Assembly (NCBI RefSeq): GCF_030268085.1
Contig: NZ_BSDE01000003.1
Location: forward strand, 62,001-126,000
Source: Geothrix limicola
GTDB lineage: Bacteria > Acidobacteriota > Holophagae > Holophagales > Holophagaceae
Direction: 5' to 3'
Length of the DNA: 64,000 bases
A program made the translations under genes and the position numbers. Shown piece after piece: positions 55,228 through 63,614 of the stretch. The notes under the pieces are model-generated. The model saw only the letters and a program-made list of their open reading frames with translations. It was not told the DNA's origin and did no database searches. Every line of letters begins with the position of its first letter. The first letter of the stretch is position 1.

Positions 55228-57761
55228 GGATGCCCGCTCCCCAGGTCTTGGGCCTGCCTGCCCTCCAACCATCGCCTCCACATGGTTCGATAGGCCGCCT
55301 CCACCGCCCGGGTGAACAGGACGGGGTTCCCTGCCTCCGAGGCCGCGATGCGCGCCCGGATGGTCTCCCGAAAACCTTCCAGGGCCGCCGCGTCCGAGGC
55401 TTTATCAATCGCGAGATGGAGGTAGGCCTCCTCGGATTCAGCGATCCAATCGTTCAGCCCGAGCGCGTGGAGGATGCCTCCGGAAATGCGGCTCGAAGGT
55501 TTGGAGCCGGGCATGGTGATGACGGGCACGCCCATCCACAGGGCCTCCCAGGTGGTGATGCCCCCGCTGTGGGGAAAGGGATCCAGGGCGATGTCCACCT
55601 CGCCGTAGGCCGCAAGGTGATCTCGATGGGAACTGCCACCCCGAAGCAGGAGGCGGTCCGGCGCGATGCCGAGCCCTTCGAACCGCGCGCGGAAGTCGTC
55701 CTGCACGCGGGAATCTTCCAGAAGGCCGTCCTTCAGGCACAGCTTCGAGCCCGGCACCGCCTCCAGGAGGCGGGCCCAGAGGGCCAGGGCCTCAGGCGTG
55801 ACCTTCATGGTGCGGTTGAGGCATCCGAAGGTCAGGTACCCGTGGCGGCGAAGGGGCAGGTCCGACACCTCGGGCGCGTAGTCGGGGGCCTCGAAGGTGA
55901 TGTTGCAGGGAAGGTCGAAGCAGGTTTCGGTGAACAGGGGCCGGGCCCAGTCCGGGATGTGGACGGGGTCGGTGAACTGGTAGTCGATCATGGGTAGGCC
56001 CGTGCCGCCGCCGCCGCCCCAGGCCGTGACCTGCACCGGCGCCGGCCTGCGCGCAAAGACCAGGAGCCGGTTGCCCTCCGAATGGCCCGACAGATCGATG
56101 AGCACATCGACGCCATCGGCCCGGATGAGATCGGCGAGCTCCGCGTCAGGCATCCGCGCCGTCCGGCGCCACGCGTCGGCCCCGGCCTGGAACCCGCGGG
56201 TCCAGTCGTCCTCCTCCAGCACGCCTGAATAGCAGATCACTTTGAATTCCGCCCGGTCGTGATGCCTCAGAACGGGCCCGAAACAGGCGGCCGCCGAATG
56301 ACGCTTGAAGTCCGCCGACACATAGCCCAGCACCAGCCTCCGAGCGGGATCGCGGTCGTTCTCGAAGACGGGCTCCTCCAGCGCGAGTCGCTGGGCCTGG
56401 GCTTCGTAGTACCGCCGGCGCGCGCCCTGATGAGCCTCGAAGCCGAGGGACGGCAGGTAGTCCATCACGAAGATCTTGTTCGAATGCGCCACCGCATGAT
56501 CCGGCCTGAGGGCCAGGGCCGCATCATAGCTCGCCACTGCTTCCACGTGGCGGCCCAGGCGATGCAGCGCCGTGCCGCGGCTGACCAGGGTTTCCACGTG
56601 GTCCGGCTGGCGGCCAAGCAGCTCGGTGTAGGTGGCCAGGGCCTCCTCATTCCGGTGCAGCAGCACCTGGGCATTGCCGCGCCCCAGGAGCGCTTCCAGG
56701 TGTTCCGGATGAATCGAGAGGAGGTGGTCGAAACTGGCGAGGGCCTCAGGGGGGCGGCGAAGCTCGATCAGGATCTGGCCCCGGTCCATGAGTGCGCCCT
56801 CGTGGTCCGCATCCAGATCCAAAGCCTTGTCGAAGCTGGCCAGGGCCTCCAGGGGACGCTGGAGCTCCCGCAGGGCTCGTCCCCGGTTCACGTGTGCCTC
56901 GACCCTTCCGGGTTCGAGGGCCAGCAGGCGGTCTACATCCACCAGGGCCTCGGCCGGAAGATGGAGCGCCAGGCGGAGGACGCCCGCGTGCAAGAGGCCC
57001 GCGGGCAGGTCCGGATGCTGCGCGAGCACCTTTCCCACCTCGGCCAGGGCCGCTTCGTCCTGATGCTCGAGGTGCAGCACACCCGCGAGGTTGAGCCGGG
57101 CCTCCTCCCATTCGGGCCGGAGCCGCAGGGCCGCCTCATAGTCCGCCCTGGCCGCCTCGAGCCGACCCAGTTCCTGCAGCGCGAAACCGCGCTGGAAGTG
57201 GACCTCGGCGAAATCCGGGCACTCGGCGAGGGCCTGATCGAAGCTGGCAAGGGCCTCCTCCATCCGGTCGAGGGCGGCGAGGGCGAGGCCGCGGTTCAGC
57301 AGGGCCGCGGGATCCCCGGGGGCGAGCGCCAGGTAGCGGTCCCAGTTGTCCAGGGCCTCCTCCTGCTGATGCAGCACCTGCAGCGCGGAAGCGAGGTGGC
57401 GAAGGGCTTCAGGCTCGTCCCGCTTGAGCACCGAGGCGTAGCGGTAGTGCGTCAGCGCCTCCTCCTGCCGACCCAGCTGCCAGAGGGCGATACCCAGGTT
57501 CAGGTGCACCCTTGCCGATCGCGGATTCAAGCGCAGGGCACGGCTCAGCCATTCGGCCGCGGCGCTGTGATCACCGCGCTGATTCTTGAGTACGCCGAGA
57601 AGGTGCGTGGCCGCGGCATGCTGGGGTTCCCGTTCCAGGATGCGGGTGTAGAGCGCCTCGGCCAGGTCCAGGTCGCCCTTGTCATGGGCGGCGGTGGCTG
57701 CCTCCAGCCAATCCCCCGTTTCAGGGACGGGTGCTACGGGGCTGTCGGCGGGATCACTCAC
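55224..57761 (-). CDS. TPR-containing GT41 glycosyltransferase, second paralogue
   Basis: An 845-residue protein with the same layout as its downstream neighbour: TPRs (about residues 15-470), then a GT41 domain with LGYVSADFKRHSAAACF, DVLIDLSGHSEGNRL, LTFGCLNRTMKVTPEAL and LDPFPHSGGITTWEALWMG (HSGG in place of QNGG). I chose the GTG at 57761 (GGAGTGG upstream), which gives the same M-S-acidic N-terminus as the paralogues. It is probably a tandem duplicate specialised for another sugar or site on flagellin. Confidence 0.9.
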   Translation of the reverse strand: MSDPADSPVAPVPETGDWLEAATAAHDKGDLDLAEALYTRILEREPQHAAATHLLGVLKNQRGDHSAAAEWLSRALRLNPRSARVHLNLGIALWQLGRQEEALTHYRYASVLKRDEPEALRHLASALQVLHQQEEALDNWDRYLALAPGDPAALLNRGLALAALDRMEEALASFDQALAECPDFAEVHFQRGFALQELGRLEAARADYEAALRLRPEWEEARLNLAGVLHLEHQDEAALAEVGKVLAQHPDLPAGLLHAGVLRLALHLPAEALVDVDRLLALEPGRVEAHVNRGRALRELQRPLEALASFDKALDLDADHEGALMDRGQILIELRRPPEALASFDHLLSIHPEHLEALLGRGNAQVLLHRNEEALATYTELLGRQPDHVETLVSRGTALHRLGRHVEAVASYDAALALRPDHAVAHSNKIFVMDYLPSLGFEAHQGARRRYYEAQAQRLALEEPVFENDRDPARRLVLGYVSADFKRHSAAACFGPVLRHHDRAEFKVICYSGVLEEDDWTRGFQAGADAWRRTARMPDAELADLIRADGVDVLIDLSGHSEGNRLLVFARRPAPVQVTAWGGGGGTGLPMIDYQFTDPVHIPDWARPLFTETCFDLPCNITFEAPDYAPEVSDLPLRRHGYLTFGCLNRTMKVTPEALALWARLLEAVPGSKLCLKDGLLEDSRVQDDFRARFEGLGIAPDRLLLRGGSSHRDHLAAYGEVDIALDPFPHSGGITTWEALWMGVPVITMPGSKPSSRISGGILHALGLNDWIAESEEAYLHLAIDKASDAAALEGFRETIRARIAASEAGNPVLFTRAVEAAYRTMWRRWLEGRQAQDLGSGHP

Positions 57762-57815
57762 GAATACCACTCCATGGCTGCCGGCCTCTGGGACGTTCTG
57801 GCCGGCTCGGCACGA

Positions 57816-59963
57816 TCAAGGATGATCCCAGAACCTGTCCTGGAGGCGTCCGATCCCCTCCATGATTTGATCCACCACCTGTCGCGATTCCCGCAGGCGG
57901 GGATCGTCCGCGGCCTGGCCCGTCGGATCGAAGCAGACCTGCTGGGGGAAAAGCCAGGTGGCGACCCGGCCGAGGTGGGCGCCGAAACGGCTCAGGCGTT
58001 CGAGGCTGAATTCCCCCATGTCGTACTCGAAGGCGTCGCCATTGGCGCTGACGAAACGGTTGCCCCGGGAGAGCTCGAAATAGTTGGCTTCGGCGGGGTC
58101 GGTCAGCATCACACAGCGGCCGAGCTCTTCTTCGGAGCGGATGATTTTTGGGAGGAAATCCCCGTCCAGGTTTTTGAACATCGACCCATCGAAGCGGCTC
58201 ATGGCCTCGGCCGAAATCAGGAAGGGCGTGTGGTGGTAGCCATGCATCACGAAGCCCCCTCCCCCCAGGGGCCAGAGGAAGACCGCCACCGTCGAACGCC
58301 GGGCACCGGGGGTGTAGACGTAGTCCTGTTTCACGAAGGGGTGCACGTGACGCATGCCCAGGCCCAGCAGGTCGCGGGGGGCCAGGGACAAGCGCCGGCC
58401 CACCGCCGGGAAGGCCTGGGCCTGCTCTTCTGCGAAGGCCTCCAGATGAAGGATCAGGCCGGGCGCGAAGACCACGTCGCAGCCGTCGCGCAGCCGCCGG
58501 TCCAAGGCGCGCAGGAAGTCGCGGGAGAAGACCAGGTCCGGCGCCAGGAAGAAGAAATGGGATCGGCTGGCCTTGGCCACCTCCATGCAAGCCAGGTGCA
58601 TGGCGCTCATGAGCCGGTAGTTGTCGCCCGTGCGGGTGAGCGCCTCGGGGAAGGTGAGGATGTCGACCGGAAGCATGGCCCGAAGATCTTCAAGGATGGG
58701 CATCCGCGCGAGGCGGTCAGCCCCGGCTTCTGTCGTGAAGAAGAGAAGGTGGGCGTCCCCCGCCCCTTGGAAATAGGGGAGGTTTCCCTCGGCCATCAGG
58801 CTGGGAAGGGTGAACTGCTCCAACGTATCCAGGTAGGCGTCACCCCACACCACCATGGGGAAGACGTACCGGGGGCTGTCTTCGCGGAAGGGAGACAGGT
58901 CGCGCAGGGGCGCCTTCAGAAAGGCCACCAGCCAATCGAGGAGAAGGAGGTGCCAACGACGCGCCCGCTCCCCCGCCTCCAGAATCAGCGCGTCGGGACA
59001 CTGGAAGGGTTCCGACAACAGGCGCAGCGCTTCCCCATATCGGCCCGTGTCCATGAGGGTCGTGATCATCAGAAGCACCACTCGCGGAGAGGCTTCTCCC
59101 GGCGATCGCCGGTGCACCGCCAGGGCGCGCTCGAAGGCCTGCCCGGCCTCCGAGGTGCGGTGAAGGGCCAGGAGCGCCAGGTGCCGGTTGATGAGCCCCT
59201 CCAGCCAGTCCGGCCGCAGACGCAGGATGTGATCGTAGTCGGCGAGCGCCTCTTCGGCCCGCCGCAATTCCAGCAGGACGACGCCCCGAACCATGAGGCT
59301 CTCCACATCGTCGGGGCGGGCGGCCACCACCTCATCCAGATCTCGGAGCGCTTCGGCGGGCCGCTTGAGCATCAACAGCGCCTGGCACCGGCTGCGGCGC
59401 GCCTCCAGGCTCTGCGGCTGGTTCGCCAGGGCCCGCTCGAAGCTGGCCAGGGCTTCGGCCGGCCGCTGAAGATCCAGCAGGCTCTGGCCGAGGTGGATGT
59501 GGGCGGAGGGGTGTTCCGGATGAAGCGACAGCAGCCGTTCGAGATCCTCAAGGACCTCCTCGTGCCGCCCCAGTTCCTGCAGAACGAGCCCGCGGTTCAG
59601 CAGGGCTTCGGGATTGTCCGGGTTCAGCAGCAGGGCGCGGTGGAAGGCCGCCTGGGCTTCATCCAACCGCCTGAGGTTCCACAGGGCGATCCCCAGGTTG
59701 AGGTACGCCATGACCGATCGCGGTCTCAGATGCAGGGCCTCCCGGAAACAACGGGCTCCGGCCTCGAAGTCGCCGCGCTGGTTGTAGAGCACTCCGAGCA
59801 GCTGAAGGGCCGTCACGTGTTCGGGTTCGTTCTGGAGGATGGTCCGGTAGATCGCCTCGGCGTGATCCAGGTCGCCCGCCTGCTGCAGGGCCGTGGCCTC
59901 CTGAACCAGGACGGAGGCATCGGACGTCGCGCCGGGAAGCTTCGAGGACGGATGATCGGACAC
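57816..59963 (-). CDS. TPR protein with C-terminal GT-A-like glycosyltransferase domain
   Basis: A 715-residue protein. The N-terminal TPR array (about residues 15-320) is closely like that of the GT41 neighbours (TALQLLGVLYNQRGDFEAG), but the C-terminal 390 residues are not GT41. FPMVVWGDAYLDTLEQFTLP, HFFFLAPDLVFSRDFLRAL, FAPGLILHLEAF and NLDGDFLPKII suggest a nucleotide-sugar GT-A fold, with PDL as a possible metal site; no standard DxD is evident. The GTG start has GGGACGGGACA upstream. A different transferase sharing the same targeting array is the simplest reading. Confidence 0.68.
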   Translation of the reverse strand: MSDHPSSKLPGATSDASVLVQEATALQQAGDLDHAEAIYRTILQNEPEHVTALQLLGVLYNQRGDFEAGARCFREALHLRPRSVMAYLNLGIALWNLRRLDEAQAAFHRALLLNPDNPEALLNRGLVLQELGRHEEVLEDLERLLSLHPEHPSAHIHLGQSLLDLQRPAEALASFERALANQPQSLEARRSRCQALLMLKRPAEALRDLDEVVAARPDDVESLMVRGVVLLELRRAEEALADYDHILRLRPDWLEGLINRHLALLALHRTSEAGQAFERALAVHRRSPGEASPRVVLLMITTLMDTGRYGEALRLLSEPFQCPDALILEAGERARRWHLLLLDWLVAFLKAPLRDLSPFREDSPRYVFPMVVWGDAYLDTLEQFTLPSLMAEGNLPYFQGAGDAHLLFFTTEAGADRLARMPILEDLRAMLPVDILTFPEALTRTGDNYRLMSAMHLACMEVAKASRSHFFFLAPDLVFSRDFLRALDRRLRDGCDVVFAPGLILHLEAFAEEQAQAFPAVGRRLSLAPRDLLGLGMRHVHPFVKQDYVYTPGARRSTVAVFLWPLGGGGFVMHGYHHTPFLISAEAMSRFDGSMFKNLDGDFLPKIIRSEEELGRCVMLTDPAEANYFELSRGNRFVSANGDAFEYDMGEFSLERLSRFGAHLGRVATWLFPQQVCFDPTGQAADDPRLRESRQVVDQIMEGIGRLQDRFWDHP

Positions 59964-59977
59964 TGTCCCGTCCCCGC

Positions 59978-61183
59978 CTAGGCCTGGTTCTTCTGGAAGC
60001 ATAGGTAGTGGTAGGCCGTGCCCCATTGGCTGCGCAACAGGGCAGACCCCCGATAAGTGGACAGGAGTTCGTCGGAGAATGGGGAACCCAGAGTGCCGAG
60101 CAGCGCCAGCAGTTCGCGCGCGAAGGCCCGCGGGGCTTCCTGTGGGCTGGCCATCAAGTACTCAAAGAAGCGCGGCGCCTCGAAGGGCGCGGGAGCTCCC
60201 GGATCGAGCGTGTCCCCGATGCGCGCGAGGGCCCGGACCAGGCCCGCCACCTCATCCAGGACCTCATCCGAAGCCCGGGCCTCCTTCCCCGCGGGGGGCA
60301 ATCCCGTGAGGAAGTAGAACAGATGGCGGCGCCATTCCTCTTCGAAACGGCCGTTGACGGAGCCCGCCTCCGGCGTGTTCTTGTACCAGTTGAAATGCTC
60401 CCAGGTGGACCACATCGGGGAGGTTCCGAAGGCCGTCGCGCCCTCGGCCTGGAGGATGGCCAGCATCTCGGGGTAGGACCAGAGGTGCTCATATAGATAG
60501 ACCGGGGCCACGAGCGTATCCCGCCACCAGGTCTCGAAGGTGCGCGAAGCCTTCAGCTTGAGGAAGTCCGCTTCGAAGAAGCCACGGGCGATGGCCAGGG
60601 CCTCCTCGGATTGCACGTCGGTTACGGAAGCCAACGCGTAGGCGCGGTAGAGGACGGCCCGCTTCAGCATCTCCAGGAGGCCGCCGGGACGGTCGTTGAA
60701 GGAAACGACGCCGAAGCCGCCGGGACGGACGAGACCGACGATCTTGGCGAGCATCGCCTCCCGATCGGCGAGGGTGCTGAGGAAGCCTTCGGCGATCACC
60801 AGGTCGAAGGTCTCGTCGGTCTGGAAGTCGGCGATTCCGGCTTCGTGGAAGGCCTCGATGGACGCCTCCAGACCGAAGGACTGGAAGAGTTCCCGCAGCC
60901 GGGGCGCCACGAGGGGATTGGGCTCGACGAAGGTGAGCCGGGCGCCCTGGGTGGCGAGCACCAGCGCGTTCTCGCCGGAATTGCATCCGAATTCGAGCAC
61001 GCGGCGGCCCCCGAGCAGACTCAGGGGCAGGCCCAGGTGGCGCTCGTAGAGGTGGCGGCGTTTGGCGACGTGCTCCTTCCAGACCTCCTGGCGCTCCACG
61101 GGGATGAGCACCGGATTGAAGGCCTGGGCCTTGTAGTACTCCACCATCGTGAGGGACCCGGGAGTGGTGGTCTTGGGGTCCAC
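59978..61183 (-). CDS. class I SAM-dependent methyltransferase with C-terminal extension
   Basis: A 401-residue protein. The Rossmann methyltransferase core is at about residues 40-190 (RRVLEFGCNSGENALVLA as motif I, FDLVIAEGFLSTL), followed by about 200 residues with no family I know (SPMWSTWEHFNWYKNT). The start is a GTG one nucleotide after the preceding stop, behind AAGGAGG. It is embedded in the flagellin-modification operon; the substrate may be a sugar or a glycan intermediate. Confidence 0.82.
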   Translation of the reverse strand: MDPKTTTPGSLTMVEYYKAQAFNPVLIPVERQEVWKEHVAKRRHLYERHLGLPLSLLGGRRVLEFGCNSGENALVLATQGARLTFVEPNPLVAPRLRELFQSFGLEASIEAFHEAGIADFQTDETFDLVIAEGFLSTLADREAMLAKIVGLVRPGGFGVVSFNDRPGGLLEMLKRAVLYRAYALASVTDVQSEEALAIARGFFEADFLKLKASRTFETWWRDTLVAPVYLYEHLWSYPEMLAILQAEGATAFGTSPMWSTWEHFNWYKNTPEAGSVNGRFEEEWRRHLFYFLTGLPPAGKEARASDEVLDEVAGLVRALARIGDTLDPGAPAPFEAPRFFEYLMASPQEAPRAFARELLALLGTLGSPFSDELLSTYRGSALLRSQWGTAYHYLCFQKNQA

Positions 61184-61184
61184 C

Positions 61185-61871
61185 TCAGCCTCCTTGCCGC
61201 ACGCAGAGCGCCAGGAGGTAGTGAGCCATCTTGGCGAAACCCGTATGCACCATCTCGTCGTTCATGGAGAAGGGGAAGACGTGCGAGAAGTGGCCCTCCA
61301 GGGTGCTGACGAAGCGGTCCGGATCGAAGAGGTTGATGTGGCCGGCCCGGCTCGGCGGCGAGGCGAAGGCGTCCGAAGCGATGTTGGGTGTGCCGAAGAT
61401 GGCCACGGCACCGGGTTTCAGCACACTCACGCAGTTTTCGAGGAAGCGCGCCTCCTCCTTCTGATCGACGTGCTCGATGACGTCAAGGCAGACCAACCCA
61501 TCGAAGGGTCCCGCGGCCTGGGCCTCAGTGGTGGCGTCCCCGCACAGGAAAGAGAGCCGACCGCGGCCGTGGGGCGCGACCTCGCGCTGGGCGTACAGGA
61601 TCTGGGCTTCGTCGAAATCCACTCCCAGCACCCGGGCCGGCGTGTCCCGCACCAGCATGAAGGCGCCGAGGCCCTCGCCGCAGCCCACTTCGAGGATGGC
61701 CTGGCAGCGTCGCATCATCTTGGCGGCGAACTTGTAGCGGGCCAGCATGAAGCCCATGTGGCGGGGATCGCGCAGCCAGGTGGCGGCGTTGACGGGGCCG
61801 AGCAGGAACCCTTCGGGGTGGTTCAGCTCGGTGACTTTGTTCCAGGTGTCGCGGGACTGGGTCATGGGCAT
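61185..61871 (-). CDS. class I SAM-dependent methyltransferase
   Basis: A 228-residue enzyme with motif I ILEVGCGEGLGAFML (about residues 60-74), VLGVDFDEAQI and LDVIEHVDQ, the UbiG/Methyltransf_11-type pattern. Its ATG overlaps the radical SAM gene stop (TGATG), so the two are coupled. It probably methylates a sugar or lipid-linked glycan made by this cluster. Confidence 0.85.
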   Translation of the reverse strand: MPMTQSRDTWNKVTELNHPEGFLLGPVNAATWLRDPRHMGFMLARYKFAAKMMRRCQAILEVGCGEGLGAFMLVRDTPARVLGVDFDEAQILYAQREVAPHGRGRLSFLCGDATTEAQAAGPFDGLVCLDVIEHVDQKEEARFLENCVSVLKPGAVAIFGTPNIASDAFASPPSRAGHINLFDPDRFVSTLEGHFSHVFPFSMNDEMVHTGFAKMAHYLLALCVRQGG

Positions 61872-62935
61872 CAGACAAAGGGAAGGTGGTTGGGGTCGGC
61901 GTCCAGGTACTCGACGAGCAGCTTGTTGGCGCTGTGGGCGACGCAGTGGTGGTTGCAGTGCCGCGTGGGATCGACCTTCATGAACTGGGCCTTGCTCTCC
62001 ATCCAGGCATCCTTGAAGCGGCGGTCCTTGATGGAGAAGAGCAGGCCGTCGGGATTGTAGGCCTTGTCCTGGCAGGAATAGATATTGAGGTCGGCGCCGA
62101 TGACGGGGCGCACCTGGAGCATGGGGCACCAGGTGTAGGCCTTGTCGAAGGTGTGGAGCTGGTTGTCGAAGGCGTCCGAGATCTCGGTGTACTGGCCGAA
62201 ATCCTGGATGGCCCGGGCCACCTGATCCTTCACCGCCTCGAAGTGCTTCGCGTGGTAGGCGACGTTCTTCGCGCCCTCGTTGCTGACGATGACCGGGGAG
62301 ATCTTGATGCTGTCGAGGCCGAGGGTGGCCATGCGGCTCACGAGCTCGTGGATGTGAGGGCCGTTCTCGTGGCCCACCACGATGACGGCGCCGAGGTAGC
62401 ACTTGCCGCCCAGCTTCTTGAAGGCCCGCATGTTCGACAGCACCTTCTCGAACTCGGTCTCCTTGGTGTTTCGCGCCTTGGCGTAGCTGGGCCCATCCCA
62501 GCCGTCCACGGAGATCCGCACCCAGGTGCCGTGCTCCGCGAAGAGCTCCGCCACCTCGCCCGATAGACGCGATCCGTTGGTGAGGCTGGCGAAGGCGATG
62601 CCGCCATCGACCAGGCGCTGGGTGGTCTTGAGCAGGTGGGGATAGACGAAGGGTTCGCCGCCCCCGCTGAAGGTCACAGCCCGCACCTTCATCTCGATGA
62701 GGTCGTCCACGATCTCCATCATCTTGTCGAAGGGGATCTGATCCCGCTCGACCATGGTTTCACCCAGCTGGAAATCCTCCTGGCGGTAGGCGCAGAACCA
62801 GCAGTCGTGGTTGCAGATGTTGGTGGGCTTGATGCGGACGTGGATGGGGGGGAGGACTTCGTCCACGGCAGGAGGGAGCGAGCTCACCTTGTCCGGATAG
62901 CCGAAGACCTTGAGGTTCGTGTTCAGGATGGCCAT
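61871..62935 (-). CDS. radical SAM protein
   Basis: A 354-residue iron-sulfur enzyme. The cluster-binding CNHDCWFC (about residues 37-44) is the CxxxCxxC motif, and VTFSGGGEPFVYP is the glycine-rich SAM region. Further Cys in the C-terminal part (YSCQDKAYN, CNHHCVAH) suggest a second, SPASM-like cluster. It makes a radical from SAM to modify a sugar, peptide or nucleotide-sugar; neighbours point to flagellar glycan synthesis, but no substrate can be deduced. Confidence 0.88.
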   Translation of the reverse strand: MAILNTNLKVFGYPDKVSSLPPAVDEVLPPIHVRIKPTNICNHDCWFCAYRQEDFQLGETMVERDQIPFDKMMEIVDDLIEMKVRAVTFSGGGEPFVYPHLLKTTQRLVDGGIAFASLTNGSRLSGEVAELFAEHGTWVRISVDGWDGPSYAKARNTKETEFEKVLSNMRAFKKLGGKCYLGAVIVVGHENGPHIHELVSRMATLGLDSIKISPVIVSNEGAKNVAYHAKHFEAVKDQVARAIQDFGQYTEISDAFDNQLHTFDKAYTWCPMLQVRPVIGADLNIYSCQDKAYNPDGLLFSIKDRRFKDAWMESKAQFMKVDPTRHCNHHCVAHSANKLLVEYLDADPNHLPFV

Positions 62936-62941
62936 GGGCCC

Positions 62942-63604
62942 CTACTCGAAAAAGATGAACTCATAGTCCCCTTCGTAGCCGAAGTGGCCTAGAAGCCAGA
63001 TCCATTCCTCTTCGTCAAAGAAGCTCTCGGCCGTTAATGCCCAGCATTGAAGGTTGAACAGCTCCTGCTCGTTCCGGTAGCTCTCCACCATCAGGTACTG
63101 GCGGCGGGCGACGCGGCTCATCTCCTTCAGGGCCCGCTCCAGCTGGAAGATCCGCAGGTTGTGCAGGGTGCCCAGCGAGATCACCAGATCGAAATGCCCG
63201 TCGGGAAAGGGGAAGGGCTGGCGGGCATCGTGCTTGAAGAGGAAGGGCCGGATGGGTTCGGGCGCGTCGGCCAATCCGTGTTCCGAGATGTCAAACCCCC
63301 GGCACTCCGCCTGGGGCAGCAGCTGCTGCAGCTCGTAGAGCAGGTGGGCCTTGCCGCAGCCCACATCCAGGATCCTGGCGTCCGGCCCGAGGTTGTAGGT
63401 CTCGATGAGCCGCTGGGCCACGCCCTTCCAGCGTCCATCGTAGCGGTAGCCGCCGTAGCCGTAGCGGCGGTCCCCATCCCAGTAGTCGCGGCCGTACTGC
63501 TTGCTGACGAGCATGGCTTCGACCTTGTTGTCGACCATGCGGGCGAGACAGTCCCGCTTCGTCTGGCGGTGGAGGGGCGTCACGAGGTTCAGCAGGGGGC
63601 TCAT
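62942..63604 (-). CDS. class I SAM-dependent methyltransferase
   Basis: A 220-residue protein with a basic N-terminus (VTPLHRQTKRDCLARM), a Tyr/Gly-rich stretch (GDRRYGYGGYRYDGR) and motif I ILDVGCGKAHLLYEL (about 88-102). FDLVISLGTLHNL is motif II-like. ATG 63604 begins 10 bp after the previous stop. It is the second gene of the visible operon. Confidence 0.85.
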   Translation of the reverse strand: MSPLLNLVTPLHRQTKRDCLARMVDNKVEAMLVSKQYGRDYWDGDRRYGYGGYRYDGRWKGVAQRLIETYNLGPDARILDVGCGKAHLLYELQQLLPQAECRGFDISEHGLADAPEPIRPFLFKHDARQPFPFPDGHFDLVISLGTLHNLRIFQLERALKEMSRVARRQYLMVESYRNEQELFNLQCWALTAESFFDEEEWIWLLGHFGYEGDYEFIFFE

Positions 63605-63614
63605 GTGGATCCGA

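Noticed and set aside
56259-59981. Plus-strand open frame of 1240 codons
   Set aside because: It is antisense to the TPR/GT genes. Its composition is rich in Arg, Gly and His, it has no domains or ribosome site, and the minus-strand proteins are clearly real.
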